The notes under the pieces: generated by a model
What the model was told of the DNA's origin: nothing
What the model saw: the letters and a program-made list of their open reading frames with translations, nothing else
The model's database searches: none
Source of the DNA: Thioclava electrotropha
GTDB taxonomy: Bacteria > Pseudomonadota > Alphaproteobacteria > Rhodobacterales > Rhodobacteraceae
Direction: 5' to 3'
Length of the DNA: 64,000 nucleotides
Assembly: GCF_002085925.2 (NCBI RefSeq)
Contig: NZ_CP053562.1
Location: 2,522,001-2,586,000 of the forward strand
In this document: positions 19,258 to 28,590 of the stretch, piece by piece
How the letters are laid out: each line of letters begins with the position of its first letter
Numbering within the stretch: position 1 is the stretch's first letter
Position numbers and translations under genes: made by a program

Positions 19258-19863
19258 TTAACGGCAGTAAGCCCCGCCGCGGTAGCTGGCCACGTCCACG
19301 TGGATGTGGTCCTGATGGAAGCGATCCGATTTCGGCCCCAGCACGGTGCCGAACGGGCCGCAGGCCGATTTGTGCATCCGCTTGATCACCCGGCCCCGGC
19401 GCCAATCCTCCAGCACGCTCAGCGTCTTGCCGTTGCGCAGGACCACGCCCGAGACGTCGATTGCGTTGCCCTTGGCATGTTCGGACAGCTTCGCGCCGGG
19501 CTGCGAATTGCGGCTCCGGCAGGAATAGGAGGCTGCGATGCGGATCGCCTCGATCCCGCCGCCGCGCCGCCCCACCGCCGGTTTGATCCCACGATCCACC
19601 CAGCGCTTGAAGGACTTCGCCGCCGAGCAATTCACCCGAACCGGCGAGGTCAGGCGGATACCGGAGACGGAGGTGATCTGAACCGGATCGGCGATGCCGC
19701 AGCGCCCCGGCCCGTCGATCGGCGCGATATGCGCGCCTTCCAGCCCCGCAATGCCGCAAAGCTCGCCCGACGAGGAATAGCGCGCCGAGCGCCGATCTTC
19801 ACCGCGCCCGCAAGAGCCAAGCGCCACCACTGCCGCAAGTGCGATCAGCGCCGCTACTCTCAT
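19258..19863 (-). CDS. Extensin-like C-terminal domain protein (lipoprotein or secreted)
   Basis: A 201-residue protein with a signal sequence ending in a possible lipobox (ALGSC, Cys near residue 18) and an extensin-like domain (about 35-201). This domain belongs to the DD-peptidase fold: SEHAKGNAIDVSG and DHIHVDV supply a His-Asp and a His-x-His pair typical of M15-like zinc enzymes. Bacterial members are therefore suspected peptidoglycan hydrolases. The ATG at 19863 overlaps the tyrC stop as ATGA, indicating translational coupling as the last gene of hisC-tyrC. Enzyme activity has not been shown for this family as far as I know. Confidence 0.84.
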   Translation of the reverse strand: MRVAALIALAAVVALGSCGRGEDRRSARYSSSGELCGIAGLEGAHIAPIDGPGRCGIADPVQITSVSGIRLTSPVRVNCSAAKSFKRWVDRGIKPAVGRRGGGIEAIRIAASYSCRSRNSQPGAKLSEHAKGNAIDVSGVVLRNGKTLSVLEDWRRGRVIKRMHKSACGPFGTVLGPKSDRFHQDHIHVDVASYRGGAYCR

Positions 19864-20786
19864 GCGTCTTTCTTCGGCGCACCGCGCCCGAAATCGGGCG
19901 CATCCGTATCCTGCCCGGCCTCGATGATGCCGCGGCGGATCGCGCGGGTGCGCGTGAAATAGTCGTGCAGCATGTCGCCATCGCCCATGCGGATCGCGCG
20001 TTGCAGCATGAACAGCTCCTCGGTGAAGCGGCCAAGGATATCGAGCGTGGCTTCCTTGTTGGTCAGGAACACGTCGCGCCACATCGTCGGGTCCGAGGCC
20101 GCGATCCGGGTAAAATCGCGGAAACCCGTAGCGGAATATTTGATGACTTCCTCGTGGGTTACACGACGAAGATGATCCGCCACGCCAACCATCGTATAGG
20201 CGATCAGGTGCGGCGTGTGCGACACGACCGAGAGCACGAGATCGTGGTGATCGGGCGCCATCTCGTCGGTATTCGCGCCCATCGCCTCGACCAGAGATTT
20301 CAGCCGGGTCAGCGCCTCGGGGTCCGTGCCCTCGATCGGCGTGAACAGCCACCAGCGATTGGCGAAGAGCGTCGCAAAGCCCGAGCGCGGGCCGGACTGT
20401 TCCGTCCCCGCCAGCGGGTGGCCGGGAATGAAATGCACCCCCTCGGGCACATGCGGACCGACCGCGTCGATCACCGCGCGCTTGACCGAGCCGACATCGG
20501 TGATCGTAGCCCCGCGGGCCAGATGCGGAGCGATCTCTTCGGCGATCTTCGCCATCGCGCCGACCGGCACACAGAGCACAACCAGATCCGCGCCCGCGAC
20601 GGCCTCGGCGGCGGTCTCATAGACGGCATCGACCAGCCCGATCTCCAGCGCGGTGTCGCGCGTCTCGGCGGAGCGCGCATGACCGACGATCTCGCCCGCC
20701 AGGCCCTTCTCGCGCATCGCATGGGCCATCGACGAGGCGATCAGGCCGAGCCCGATCAGCGCGACCCGCTGGTAGAGTTGGCTCAT
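19860..20786 (-). CDS. tyrC: Prephenate/arogenate dehydrogenase
   Basis: A 308-residue NAD(P)-dependent dehydrogenase of tyrosine synthesis, converting prephenate to 4-hydroxyphenylpyruvate or arogenate to tyrosine. The N-terminal Rossmann motif is [16 protein letters not shown] (second position Gly, third Ala). [11 protein letters not shown] and [15 protein letters not shown] mark the catalytic region with its essential histidine. No chorismate-mutase or ACT domain is attached, as in monofunctional TyrC. Both ends overlap their neighbours by ATGA (hisC upstream, extensin-like downstream), so the three genes form one tightly coupled operon. Confidence 0.92.
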   Translation of the reverse strand: MSQLYQRVALIGLGLIASSMAHAMREKGLAGEIVGHARSAETRDTALEIGLVDAVYETAAEAVAGADLVVLCVPVGAMAKIAEEIAPHLARGATITDVGSVKRAVIDAVGPHVPEGVHFIPGHPLAGTEQSGPRSGFATLFANRWWLFTPIEGTDPEALTRLKSLVEAMGANTDEMAPDHHDLVLSVVSHTPHLIAYTMVGVADHLRRVTHEEVIKYSATGFRDFTRIAASDPTMWRDVFLTNKEATLDILGRFTEELFMLQRAIRMGDGDMLHDYFTRTRAIRRGIIEAGQDTDAPDFGRGAPKKDA

Positions 20787-21883
20787 CTGGGCACCTCAAT
20801 CCCGCCTGCCTTGAAGACGCCGATCAGATGCGCCACGCGGCGGCAGGACGGTTCGTCGCCCACGGTGATGCGCAGGCAGTTAGGCAGGTTATAGCCCGCG
20901 ACCCGGCGCACGATGATGCCTTCGGATTTCAGGTAGGTATCGCAATCGGCAGCCTCCTGCTCGGAGGCGAGACGCGCGAGGATGAAGTTCGCCGTGGAAG
21001 TATCTGACGGAACGCCCTTTTCCGCCAGCGCTTCGGCCAGCCACGCGCGCAAACGGGTGTTGTCATCGCGGCATTTGTTGACCCAGTCCTGATCGCGCAC
21101 GGCGGCCTCTGCAGTCTCCTGCTGCGCGGTCGAAAGGTTGAACGGCCCACGGATGCGGTTGAGCACGTCGATCACCTCGCGCGAGCCATAGCCCCAACCG
21201 ACGCGCAGCCCGCCGAGACCGTAGATCTTCGAGAAGGTCCGCGTCATGAAGACATTGGGCAGGCGCGTCGCCAGCTCCGCCCCGCCGTCATAGCCTTCGA
21301 CATATTCCGCATAGGCCGCATCGATCACCAGCAGCGCGCCTTTCGGCAGCCCCGCCGCCAGCCGCTCCAGCTCCGCCAGCTGGATCATCGTGCCAGTCGG
21401 GTTGTTCGGATTGGCGAGGAAGACGAGCTTGGTCTTCTTGGTGCAGGCGCTCAGGATCGCATCGACATCGGTCGTGCGGTCGCGCTCCTTGACCTCGATC
21501 GGGGTGCCGCCCGCGGCCATGGTCGAGATGCGATACATCAGGAAGCCGTGCTCGGTGAACACGACCTCGTCGCGCGCGCCGACATAGGCCTGGCACAGGA
21601 AGTGGATGATCTCGTCCGAGCCCACGCCGCAGATGATCCGGTCGGGGTCGAGCTTATGCACCTCGCCGATCGCCGTGCGCAGCTTGGCATGGTCGGTCGG
21701 GGGGTAGCGATGCATCGAATGGGCGCATTTCGCGAACGCGTCCTTGGCCTTGTCAGAGGGGCCGAACGGGTTCTCGTTCGAGCTGAGTTTGACGGCATCG
21801 GTGCGCCCCGCCACATGGGAGGCGCCGCCCTGATAGAGCTCGATGTCCATAATACCGGGCTGGGGGCGAATATGCGTGGTCAT
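20783..21883 (-). CDS. hisC: Histidinol-phosphate aminotransferase
   Basis: A 366-residue fold-type I aminotransferase that converts imidazole-acetol phosphate to histidinol phosphate. Motifs in order are [11 protein letters not shown] at the N-terminus, [16 protein letters not shown] (cofactor phosphate), [10 protein letters not shown] (substrate Asn), [10 protein letters not shown] (Asp and Tyr) and [17 protein letters not shown] with the Schiff-base lysine. The ATG at 21883 follows AGGAG; a more upstream in-frame ATG lacks such a site. Its overlap with tyrC suggests it also serves as an aromatic-amino-acid or prephenate aminotransferase, a known side activity of HisC proteins beside tyrC; that is inference. 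Confidence 0.93.
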   Translation of the reverse strand: MTTHIRPQPGIMDIELYQGGASHVAGRTDAVKLSSNENPFGPSDKAKDAFAKCAHSMHRYPPTDHAKLRTAIGEVHKLDPDRIICGVGSDEIIHFLCQAYVGARDEVVFTEHGFLMYRISTMAAGGTPIEVKERDRTTDVDAILSACTKKTKLVFLANPNNPTGTMIQLAELERLAAGLPKGALLVIDAAYAEYVEGYDGGAELATRLPNVFMTRTFSKIYGLGGLRVGWGYGSREVIDVLNRIRGPFNLSTAQQETAEAAVRDQDWVNKCRDDNTRLRAWLAEALAEKGVPSDTSTANFILARLASEQEAADCDTYLKSEGIIVRRVAGYNLPNCLRITVGDEPSCRRVAHLIGVFKAGGIEVPR

Positions 21884-22189
21884 TGTGCACTCCTGAATCG
21901 TGGCCCGAGTTCTATCCGCCATGGCGCGACAGGGCTAGTGAGAAGATCACCCGCATAGCAGACGCGGCAGGGATGCAACGGGTGAGTGGCGAACCCCGCC
22001 CGGATCAGCGGCGCAGCGGCCCGGGCAGCGCCCGACCGCCCCCTCGGGCGGGCGCTTTGGTGGCGTCAGCGCGCGGATCGAGGTTGTCCGGATTTCGCGA
22101 GATTAAGCGAAGACCACGAAACGGGGCGCGCCCACCCGGCGGCCGGGCCCTGCCCTCGGCTCGTATCGCGCCACCCCACTGCCCAAAAG
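21884..22189. other. Intergenic region between hisC and rpsD
   Basis: This holds the hisC promoter side (left) and the rpsD 3' flank (right). Apart from very high GC content and the rpsD terminator just to the right, I see no gene or repeat. Confidence 0.4.
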
Positions 22190-22222
22190 AAAAAGGCCGC
22201 GCCCCGGGGGCACGGCCTTTTC
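22190..22222 (-). terminator. Intrinsic terminator after rpsD
   Basis: On the minus strand AAAAGGCCG pairs with CGGCCTTTT, extended inward by further GC pairs with one C-A mismatch, and continues into a T-tract. It lies 25 bp past the rpsD stop. Confidence 0.82.
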
Positions 22223-22247
22223 CGAATGATCGGCGAAGACTGAGAGA

Positions 22248-22868
22248 TCAGTTCTTCGCGTAGAATTCGACCACGAGGTTCGGTTCCATCTGAACCGCGA
22301 AGGGCACGTCGGACAGAGCCGGGGTGCGCACGAATTTCGCGGTCAGTTTGTTGTGGTCGACTTCGAGGTAATCCGGAACGTCGCGCTCGGGCGACTGAAC
22401 GGCTTCGAGAACCAGAGCCATCTGCTTGGACTTCTCGCGGACTTCCACCACGTCGCCTTCTTTCAGGCGGTAGGAGGGGATGTTCACTTTCTTGCCGTTC
22501 ACGAGCACGTGGCCGTGGTTCACGAACTGGCGCGCAGCGAAGACGGTCGGGACGAACTTGGCGCGGTAGACCAGCGCGTCGAGGCGGCGCTCGAGCAGAC
22601 CGATCAGGTTTTCACCGGTGTCGCCCTTCACACGCTCGGCTTCGGCGTAGATGCGGCGGAACTGCTTCTCGGTCAGGTCGCCGTAATGGCCCTTCAGCTT
22701 CTGCTTGGCGCGGAGCTGGATACCGAAGTCGGACAGTTTGCCCTTGCGGCGCTGACCGTGCTGGCCGGGGCCATATTCACGACGGTTGACGGGCGACTTG
22801 GCGCGGCCCCAGATGTTCTCGCCCATGCGGCGGTCGATTTTGTACTTGGCAGACGTGCGTTTGGTCAC
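22248..22868 (-). CDS. rpsD: 30S ribosomal protein S4
   Basis: Primary 16S-rRNA-binding protein that nucleates small-subunit assembly. The 206-residue translation has the family N-terminus ([15 protein letters not shown]), the central [18 protein letters not shown] segment and an S4 RNA-binding domain with [20 protein letters not shown]. The N-terminal zinc-type cysteine motif is absent, as in many alphaproteobacterial S4 proteins. The start codon is GTG at 22868 with GGAG upstream. It is monocistronic, with a strong terminator. Confidence 0.97.
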   Translation of the reverse strand: MTKRTSAKYKIDRRMGENIWGRAKSPVNRREYGPGQHGQRRKGKLSDFGIQLRAKQKLKGHYGDLTEKQFRRIYAEAERVKGDTGENLIGLLERRLDALVYRAKFVPTVFAARQFVNHGHVLVNGKKVNIPSYRLKEGDVVEVREKSKQMALVLEAVQSPERDVPDYLEVDHNKLTAKFVRTPALSDVPFAVQMEPNLVVEFYAKN

Positions 22869-23310
22869 GGCTGATCTCCTTCATTATTGTTTCGAAGGGC
22901 GTTGTCCTCCTCCGGGCCTCGCGGCGACCGGCGACAGGTTTCCTCTTGCGAGGTCCACCAACACCAATGAATAATCCCGGCAACTCGCGTTACCGGAATG
23001 GCGGGCTTATACAGCGGCGCGCGCAGGTGTCAACCACTCCGGGTGCCACATCGGTGCCGCGCGAAGTCAGCCGCTCGTCTCCCCTACTCTTCTTACTTGC
23101 CCCGGAATACCACGGCCTCGCAGTTTCGTGAGTGTTTTGTGTTCGCCACCCCCCTGTTCAGAGCAACATTTCAAGCCATGATTGCGCTAACGGGACGCGT
23201 ACCGGATGCGCGCCCCGGCGCTGCCCTGTCCGCAACCGGCACAGGCGGCGCGCTGGGGCAAGGCGATGCCACCCCACGGGAGGAACCCATCCGGCCTTAG
23301 GAGGATTATA
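22869..23310. other. Divergent intergenic region rpsD / sugar transporter
   Basis: This 442-bp gap must contain the rpsD promoter and the promoter of the CUT2 operon. TAGGAGG at 23298-23304 is the ribosome-binding site of the binding-protein gene. I could not single out a convincing operator. Confidence 0.4.
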
Positions 23311-24492
23311 ATGAAAGACATTCGTCGCTCGACGTGCGGAACCGCCGCGCGTCTCGCCGGAACCAGCGTTCTCGCGCTTGGCCTGATTGCAGGTGCCGCG
23401 CAGGCTCAAGGCGTCACCGCCGACAGCTTCGGCGCTGATTTCGCCGCCATGGGCCAGCTCAAGGACGTCGCCGCCAAAGGCAAAGGCAAAGTGGGCGTGC
23501 TGCTGCCCGACACAGCAAGCTCCGCCCGCTACACCTCGTTCGACGAGCCCTACCTGAAGAAAGCCTTCAAGGAGGCGGGCCTGTCCGCGGACGATCTGAT
23601 CATCACCAACGCGCAGGGCTCGGAAGCCGACCAGCTCACGCAGGCGCAGACCGATATCAGCCAGGGCGCGACCGTTCTGCTGATCGACCCGATCTCCTCG
23701 GGCGGCGGTGCGGCTGTCGAGAAATACGCGAAAGAGCACGGCGTCGCGGTCATCGACTATGACCGGATCACGCTTGGCGGCTCGCGCGACTACTATATCA
23801 GCTTCGACAACGAATATGTCGGCGAGCTGATCGGCAAGGGCATGGAACAGTGCCTCAGCGACTGGAACATCGAGAAGCCGAATATCCTCGTGATGGCGGG
23901 CTCGCCCGATGACAACAACGCCACCCTGTTCAAGCAGGGCTACATGAGCGTGCTGAAGCCGAAATTCGACGATGGCAGCTACACCAATGCGGGCGAGCCC
24001 GCAGGCACCTGGGACCCGTCGGTCGCACGGACCACCTTCGAGCAGCAGTTCACCGCGCATCAGGACATGAACGCCGTCGTCACCCCGAATGACGACAACG
24101 CAAACGCGGTCATCTCCTATCTCAAGACGCTGAAAGTGCCGCCGAAAGCCTTCCCGACCACCGGTCAGGACGCGACGGTCACCGGCCTGCAGAACGTGCT
24201 CACCGGCTACCAGTGCGGTACCGTCTACAAGCCGATCTACCTCGAAGCTCAGGCGGCAGCCGCGCTCGCGCTCTACATGCGTGCTGGCGACACTCCGCCC
24301 GACGGCCTCGTCAACGGCAAGGTCAATGACAGCCAGGGCGGCATGGACGTGCCCTCGATCCTGCTCAAGCCGATCTGGGTCACCCCGGAGAACATGGCCG
24401 ACACCGTCGTGAAAGACGGCTTCGTCGACACCTCCAAGCTCTGTGCGGGCGGCGCGGCTGACGCGTGCAAGGCCGCAGGCATCGGGAACTGA
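23311..24492 (+). CDS. CUT2-type sugar ABC transporter substrate-binding protein
   Basis: A 393-residue periplasmic binding protein of the ribose/xylose class, delivering sugar to the transporter encoded next. A signal peptide (about 1-32, ending AGAAQAQ) is followed by two Rossmann-like lobes. VGVLLPDTASSARYTSFD resembles the XylF N-lobe, and ALMVTP-like elements occur as VVTPNDDNANAVI. Cys pairs near the C-terminus (LCAGGAADACK) may form a disulfide. TAGGAGG lies six bases before the ATG. The stop is 6 bp before the fused ATPase-permease gene. The closest named type is xylose or a related pentose, but the sugar is not settled by sequence. Confidence 0.87.
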   Translation: MKDIRRSTCGTAARLAGTSVLALGLIAGAAQAQGVTADSFGADFAAMGQLKDVAAKGKGKVGVLLPDTASSARYTSFDEPYLKKAFKEAGLSADDLIITNAQGSEADQLTQAQTDISQGATVLLIDPISSGGGAAVEKYAKEHGVAVIDYDRITLGGSRDYYISFDNEYVGELIGKGMEQCLSDWNIEKPNILVMAGSPDDNNATLFKQGYMSVLKPKFDDGSYTNAGEPAGTWDPSVARTTFEQQFTAHQDMNAVVTPNDDNANAVISYLKTLKVPPKAFPTTGQDATVTGLQNVLTGYQCGTVYKPIYLEAQAAAALALYMRAGDTPPDGLVNGKVNDSQGGMDVPSILLKPIWVTPENMADTVVKDGFVDTSKLCAGGAADACKAAGIGN

Positions 24493-24498
24493 TAGCCA

Positions 24499-26604
24499 AT
24501 GATGGACACGGGTAACGGTACCGGGTCCCTGACGGAGGATCGCGACGCGATCCTCCGTATTCGGGGTCTGGAAAAGAGCTTCGGTGCAGTTCAGGCGCTC
24601 AGCGGGGTCGATTTCGACGTCCGCCCCGGCGAGGTGACGGCACTGGTCGGTGACAATGGCGCGGGCAAATCCGTGCTGACGAAAACCATCGCTGGCATCC
24701 ATGAAGCCGATGGCGGCGTAATCGAATGGGAAGGCAATGAGGTCCGCGTCCGCTCGCCCCGCGACAGTGCGGAGCTGGGCATCGAGGTCGTCTATCAGGA
24801 CCTCGCGCTGTGCGACAATCTCGACGTCTTGCAGAACATGTTCCTCGGTCGCGAAATCCTGACGAACGGGATGCTCGACGAGGACGCGATGGAGCGCGCC
24901 GCGGCAGAGACGCTGCAAGGGCTGCGCGTGACCACGCTGCGCTCGATCCGCGCGCCGGTCTCGGCGCTCTCGGGCGGTCAGCGGCAATCGATTGCGGTCG
25001 CCAAGGCCGTGATGTGGAATTCCAAACTGGTGATCCTCGACGAGCCCACCGCGGCGCTCGGCGTGGCCCAGACCGGTCAGGTGCTGCAACTGGTGCGCCG
25101 CCTCGCCGATCAGGGCCTTGCAGTGGTGATGATCTCGCACAACCTCAACGACGTCTTCGCGGTCTCCGACCGGCTCGCGATCCTGCGTCTGGGCGAGATG
25201 GTCAGCCAGGGCCCGATCGAGGAATACGACACCCAGCGCGTGGTCGAACTGATGACCACGGGCAAATCCGATCACGTGGTCGAAGCCGGTGCGATGCGCG
25301 CCGCCGCCTCGATCGCGGCAGAAAACGCCAAGGATGTCGCGGCGCAACGCGAGGCGTCGGGCGACAGCGGCCCCTCCGCCGTGGTGGGCGCCACGACCGA
25401 GGATCAGAGCTTTGCAAGCTACCTCTCGCGCACATGGGCGAAGATCAAGGCAGGCGAAAGCGGCGTGCTGCCGGTTCTTCTGGGCTTCGTGCTGATCTCG
25501 CTGATCTTCCAGTTGCAGAACCCGAAATTCCTCTCGCCGGGGAACGTCGTGAACCTGCTCGTTCAGGGCTCGGTCTTCATGATGATCGGGATGGGACAGG
25601 TCTTTGTCCTCTTGCTGGGCGAGATCGATCTGTCGCTCGGCTTCGTGGCCGGGATCGGGGCGACGGTTGCGACGTTGCTGGTCGCGCCGGGTACCGACTG
25701 GCCCTGGTGGGCGGCTGTCGTAGCGGGCCTGGCCGTGCCTGCGGTACTGGGTATCTTCCAGGGCTCGCTGATCACGCGGCTCAAACTGCCCTCTTTCGTG
25801 GTGACGCTGGCGGGCCTTCTGGGCTTCAACGGGCTGATGATCCAGCTGCTGGGCGCCGGGGGAACGATCCCTGTCGCGAGTGACACGATCAACAACTTCG
25901 CCAATGGCACGCTGAGCCCGCTGATGGGCTGGCTGATGACCGGAGCGGTGGTTCTGGTCTTCGCGATCATGACCTTCCGCAAGGATGCAAAACGCCGCCA
26001 GAGCGGCCTCGTCGCGCCGCCGGTGGGCCTCACCATCGCGAAGATCGCGGCCGCCGTGATCGCGGGTATCGTGCTGGTGACGATCTCCAACATGAACCGC
26101 GGCGTCGCACGCTTCCCGCTCTCGGGCATGCCGTGGGTGATCCCGATCGTCTTCGCGGTGCTGCTGGCATGGTCCTTCCTGCTGGGACGGCTGAAATTCG
26201 GCCGCTATGTCCTCGCGATCGGCGGCAATGCCGAGGCTGCGCGCCGGGCGGGCATCAACCTGCGCCTGATCCGGACCGCAGCCTTCACGCTGGCGGCGAC
26301 GACGGCGGGTCTGGGCGGCATCATCTACGCCTCGCGCCTGCGCTCGATCTCCACCAGCTTCGACGGCGGCACGATCGTGCTCTATGTCGTCGCGACGGCG
26401 GTGATCGGCGGCACGTCCCTCTTCGGCGGGCGCGGTCATCCGATCCACGCGATCCTCGGCGGCGTCGTGATCGCCGCGATCGTCAACGGCATGGCGCTTC
26501 TGGGCCTGCCGGCGGCGGTGCAGCTGATGGCGACGGCGGCGGTGCTGCTTGCGTCGATCACGGTCGACGTGGTGGTGCGCCGGCGCGGCGAGACGACCCG
26601 CTAA
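24499..26604 (+). CDS. Fused CUT2 ABC transporter ATPase-permease
   Basis: A 701-residue fusion of two subunits that are normally separate. Residues 17-255 form one ABC ATPase domain: Walker A GDNGAGKS, signature ALSGGQRQS, Walker B LVILDEPTAAL and the switch histidine in MISHNLNDV. A linker (about 260-310) then joins a permease of the RbsC/XylH family (about 320-695) with eight to ten hydrophobic helices and GEIDLSLGFVAG plus GINLRLIRTAAF as landmarks. Most CUT2 ATPases carry two ABC modules in about 500 residues; this one has a single module. The reading frame runs cleanly through the joint. With the upstream binding protein it makes a complete two-gene importer. Confidence 0.87.
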   Translation: MMDTGNGTGSLTEDRDAILRIRGLEKSFGAVQALSGVDFDVRPGEVTALVGDNGAGKSVLTKTIAGIHEADGGVIEWEGNEVRVRSPRDSAELGIEVVYQDLALCDNLDVLQNMFLGREILTNGMLDEDAMERAAAETLQGLRVTTLRSIRAPVSALSGGQRQSIAVAKAVMWNSKLVILDEPTAALGVAQTGQVLQLVRRLADQGLAVVMISHNLNDVFAVSDRLAILRLGEMVSQGPIEEYDTQRVVELMTTGKSDHVVEAGAMRAAASIAAENAKDVAAQREASGDSGPSAVVGATTEDQSFASYLSRTWAKIKAGESGVLPVLLGFVLISLIFQLQNPKFLSPGNVVNLLVQGSVFMMIGMGQVFVLLLGEIDLSLGFVAGIGATVATLLVAPGTDWPWWAAVVAGLAVPAVLGIFQGSLITRLKLPSFVVTLAGLLGFNGLMIQLLGAGGTIPVASDTINNFANGTLSPLMGWLMTGAVVLVFAIMTFRKDAKRRQSGLVAPPVGLTIAKIAAAVIAGIVLVTISNMNRGVARFPLSGMPWVIPIVFAVLLAWSFLLGRLKFGRYVLAIGGNAEAARRAGINLRLIRTAAFTLAATTAGLGGIIYASRLRSISTSFDGGTIVLYVVATAVIGGTSLFGGRGHPIHAILGGVVIAAIVNGMALLGLPAAVQLMATAAVLLASITVDVVVRRRGETTR

Positions 26605-26630
26605 GCCAAGCGAAACCCCTTGAAAACGGA

Positions 26631-26656
26631 ACGCGCGCGAGTCATCTCGCGCGCGT
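26631..26656 (+). terminator. Intrinsic terminator after the sugar importer operon
   Basis: ACGCGCGCGAG and CTCGCGCGCGT form an 11-pair perfect stem with a TCAT loop and run straight into TTTTT, 27 bp past the stop codon. Confidence 0.9.
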
Positions 26657-26766
26657 TTTTCATGGCGACCGGCGCCCCTGCCCCGTGCCGACCCGCGCCC
26701 CCGCCTGCGCCATCTCCGCCCCACGCGAGAAATCGCAAACCACCCGAATTTCCGCCGAAAAACCGC

Positions 26767-26794
26767 TTGTCTCCCCCCGAGACGATCCCTATAC
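26767..26794 (+). promoter_or_regulatory. Original tRNA-Ser promoter, now driving only a tRNA stub
   Basis: TTGTCT (26767-26772) and CTATAC (26789-26794) are spaced by 16 bp and lie 8 bp before the truncated tRNA start. The same layout appears in front of the intact tRNA at the other end of the element. Confidence 0.65.
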
Positions 26795-26800
26795 GGGTCC

Positions 26801-26842
26801 GCGGAGACGTGGCCGAGTGGTCGAAGGCGCTCCCCTGCTAAG
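26801..26842 (+). repeat. Left attachment repeat (attL), 42 bp
   Basis: Identical to 41436-41477 over 42 bases, from two bases before the tRNA-Ser 5' end to just past the anticodon. Identity stops at 26843. It marks the left boundary of the integrated element. Confidence 0.88.
26803..26842 (+). pseudogene. Truncated tRNA-Ser(GCU), 5' half only
   Basis: This has acceptor 5' strand, D arm and anticodon loop identical to the intact tRNA-Ser at 41438. The sequence then diverges, with no variable arm, T arm or acceptor 3' strand. It is the left-behind 5' half of the chromosomal gene after integration and should not give a functional tRNA. Confidence 0.88.
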
Positions 26843-27088
26843 AGGGCGGGCACCTTCAATAAAACAAGGTGTTTCACTCATAATTTCTTCGAAAATTCGA
26901 CGAATTGACAAATGCTTGTCATCTCTGCCTGCGGTTCACCATCGGTTGCTGCCGTTTAACGAAGCTCAAACCAACAAACTTTGAAGCGCGTTGGCAGCGA
27001 GGCCCCCATCGGAGGGCGCCCCACTCCGATCTCTGCAGTCTTCGGCCTGGGAAAATGCCCGGAGGGCATACCCTCCGAGCGAATTGGC

Positions 27089-28213
27089 TTACCTGCGAAT
27101 AGTTACCAGTTCACCGTATTTGACTGGTCCACCGATGTCCTCGCGAAAGTCCCACCCGTGCTGAAGCAGGCGATTTCCGAGATCCTTCGGCGCGACCTTA
27201 CAATACCGGTTTGCAGTGTCCGATTTATTCCACCCTCCGAGGTCGACGAGGCGCCTAAAATCTTTCGTCTGCGCGTAAAACCAAGTCGCCCAAGTATGGC
27301 GCAGCGTGTATGGAACCACGTCCTTTCCCAGACCTGCCGCCTCCCGGATCTTGTTGAATGCTCCAGCCATCTGTCCACCACCATTTTCGCGGGGCACGTA
27401 GGGCTGCCCGTCGGGCGCGAGGAACGCCGAACCTCTTTCTGGCACGTCTCCGATTAGGTCAATCGAGCGGGCCGGAAGCAGGACGAAACGCGCACGATAG
27501 GTAGTCTTCGTGCCATCCAACCACCACTCAGACGTGGCGGAATTCCAGTTTTCCGCCTGCGCTGCGAAGGTCTCGCCCGGTCCCGCCCCTCCACCGAGCA
27601 TGAACGCTATCTTTTGAAGCGTTCTCAGATGTGGATCATGAAGCCCAGCCTTATGCGGGTTGCACGCGAAGTATAACACCCTTTCCACCTCTTCTGGCGT
27701 GAGCCACCGGGTCCTTTTTGTGTCGTGACTTTTCTCACGCCCCGTTCCCTGCGCGAAGTTGATGATCGCCTTGATCGGCGTTTTCAACTGGCGCTTGACC
27801 GTCTCAGGTTTCGCATGCGGGTAGAGCGCGGCTGCGGCCGCCGCGATCGTCAACGTGTCAATATCTTCGATCATAGTGTCTTCACCGAAATACTCGATGA
27901 TGCGGGGCAGGAAGCGTTTCTCTTTGCCCTGTTGCATGTAGCGAAGAGCCGCCAAATAGAACGGCGTCTTCGTTGGCCGCTCTACTGGAGCTGGGGCCTT
28001 CATTTCATCCCAGGCCTCCGAATAAAAGCGTTTCGCCTCCTCGTTCGCCCGGCTCTTCATATCGAAAGTGCGTACGCCAAGGCGGCGTCGAAATCGTCGT
28101 CCGTCGATGACGAAGTCGACGGCCCAGTCGCCAGCTTTCTCGACCCAGTAAGGGTCCCACGGATTGCGTTTTTCGCGGTTCTTCCCGCGTGCCTTTTTGG
28201 AGATGTCTTGCAT
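27089..28213 (-). CDS. Tyrosine-type site-specific integrase
   Basis: A 374-residue recombinase next to attL, expected to insert and excise the element at tRNA-Ser. There is an N-terminal arm-binding part with WAVDFVIDGRRFRRRLG, a core-binding helical domain (about 75-160) and a catalytic domain (about 168-350). The second catalytic arginine is in YTLRHTWAT (Arg305), the later histidine/tryptophan position is LGGWNKS (Trp328) and the nucleophile is Tyr337 in NRYCKV. At the first-arginine position the protein reads GAGPGE, with Gly211 where the usual motif is GxRxGE, and the first His of HxxR is Tyr302. AAGGA precedes the ATG. The start lies inside the upstream excisionase-like gene by 157 bases. 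Confidence 0.88.
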   Translation of the reverse strand: MQDISKKARGKNREKRNPWDPYWVEKAGDWAVDFVIDGRRFRRRLGVRTFDMKSRANEEAKRFYSEAWDEMKAPAPVERPTKTPFYLAALRYMQQGKEKRFLPRIIEYFGEDTMIEDIDTLTIAAAAAALYPHAKPETVKRQLKTPIKAIINFAQGTGREKSHDTKRTRWLTPEEVERVLYFACNPHKAGLHDPHLRTLQKIAFMLGGGAGPGETFAAQAENWNSATSEWWLDGTKTTYRARFVLLPARSIDLIGDVPERGSAFLAPDGQPYVPRENGGGQMAGAFNKIREAAGLGKDVVPYTLRHTWATWFYAQTKDFRRLVDLGGWNKSDTANRYCKVAPKDLGNRLLQHGWDFREDIGGPVKYGELVTIRR

Positions 28214-28404
28214 TCCAGTGCGTCCTTAATGTTCTGGATGTGCTGCGGATAGAAGACCCGCCGAGTTCCACGGTAGGCACAGATGTTGACCCCACTTTTC
28301 TCCAGCTTCTGCAGAACCGTGGAAAAGCGACCGTAGCTGTGCCCGATGACGGCGGCGGCTTCCTTTTGCCTTAACGGAATGACGGTCCAATCCTGCATGG
28401 TCAT
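28057..28404 (-). CDS. Excisionase-like small DNA-binding protein
   Basis: A 115-residue protein whose first 65 residues look like a MerR/Xis-type winged helix: PLRQKEAAAVIGHSYGRFST for the helix-turn-helix and CAYRGTRRVFYPQHI for the wing. GAGGAG lies seven bases before the ATG. The C-terminal 50 residues are low in recognisable features and are encoded in a different frame of the integrase 5' end. The overlap would couple its translation to that of the integrase. It likely sets the direction of recombination or represses the integrase; that role is inferred from position and size. Confidence 0.65.
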   Translation of the reverse strand: MTMQDWTVIPLRQKEAAAVIGHSYGRFSTVLQKLEKSGVNICAYRGTRRVFYPQHIQNIKDALECKTSPKRHAGRTAKNAIRGTLTGSRKLATGPSTSSSTDDDFDAALAYALSI

Positions 28405-28590
28405 ATTGCGCTCCTCGAGAAGTCTTCGGTGACGGGCACACCGGATCGTTTTCCGGGTCCCGAGGAGGAGGTCGGCTCGCCGAAAAGCGGATAGCCGAAA
28501 CTGTGATTAGGGTTTGATATCTCCCAAAATCACGGCACGGAGCGGAAGGGATGACCCGCGTCGGAGTACTCCCGACGCGGTTAGAGGGGA
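28405..28590. other. Intergenic region upstream of the excisionase-like gene
   Basis: A 186-bp gap that must carry the promoter of the xis-int pair and probably recombinase arm sites. No obvious repeat was picked out by eye. Confidence 0.35.

Noticed and set aside
23158..26877. Very long minus-strand open frame opposite the sugar importer genes
   Set aside because: Another antisense shadow rich in Arg, Asp and His. The plus-strand binding protein and ABC fusion are clearly the coding frames.
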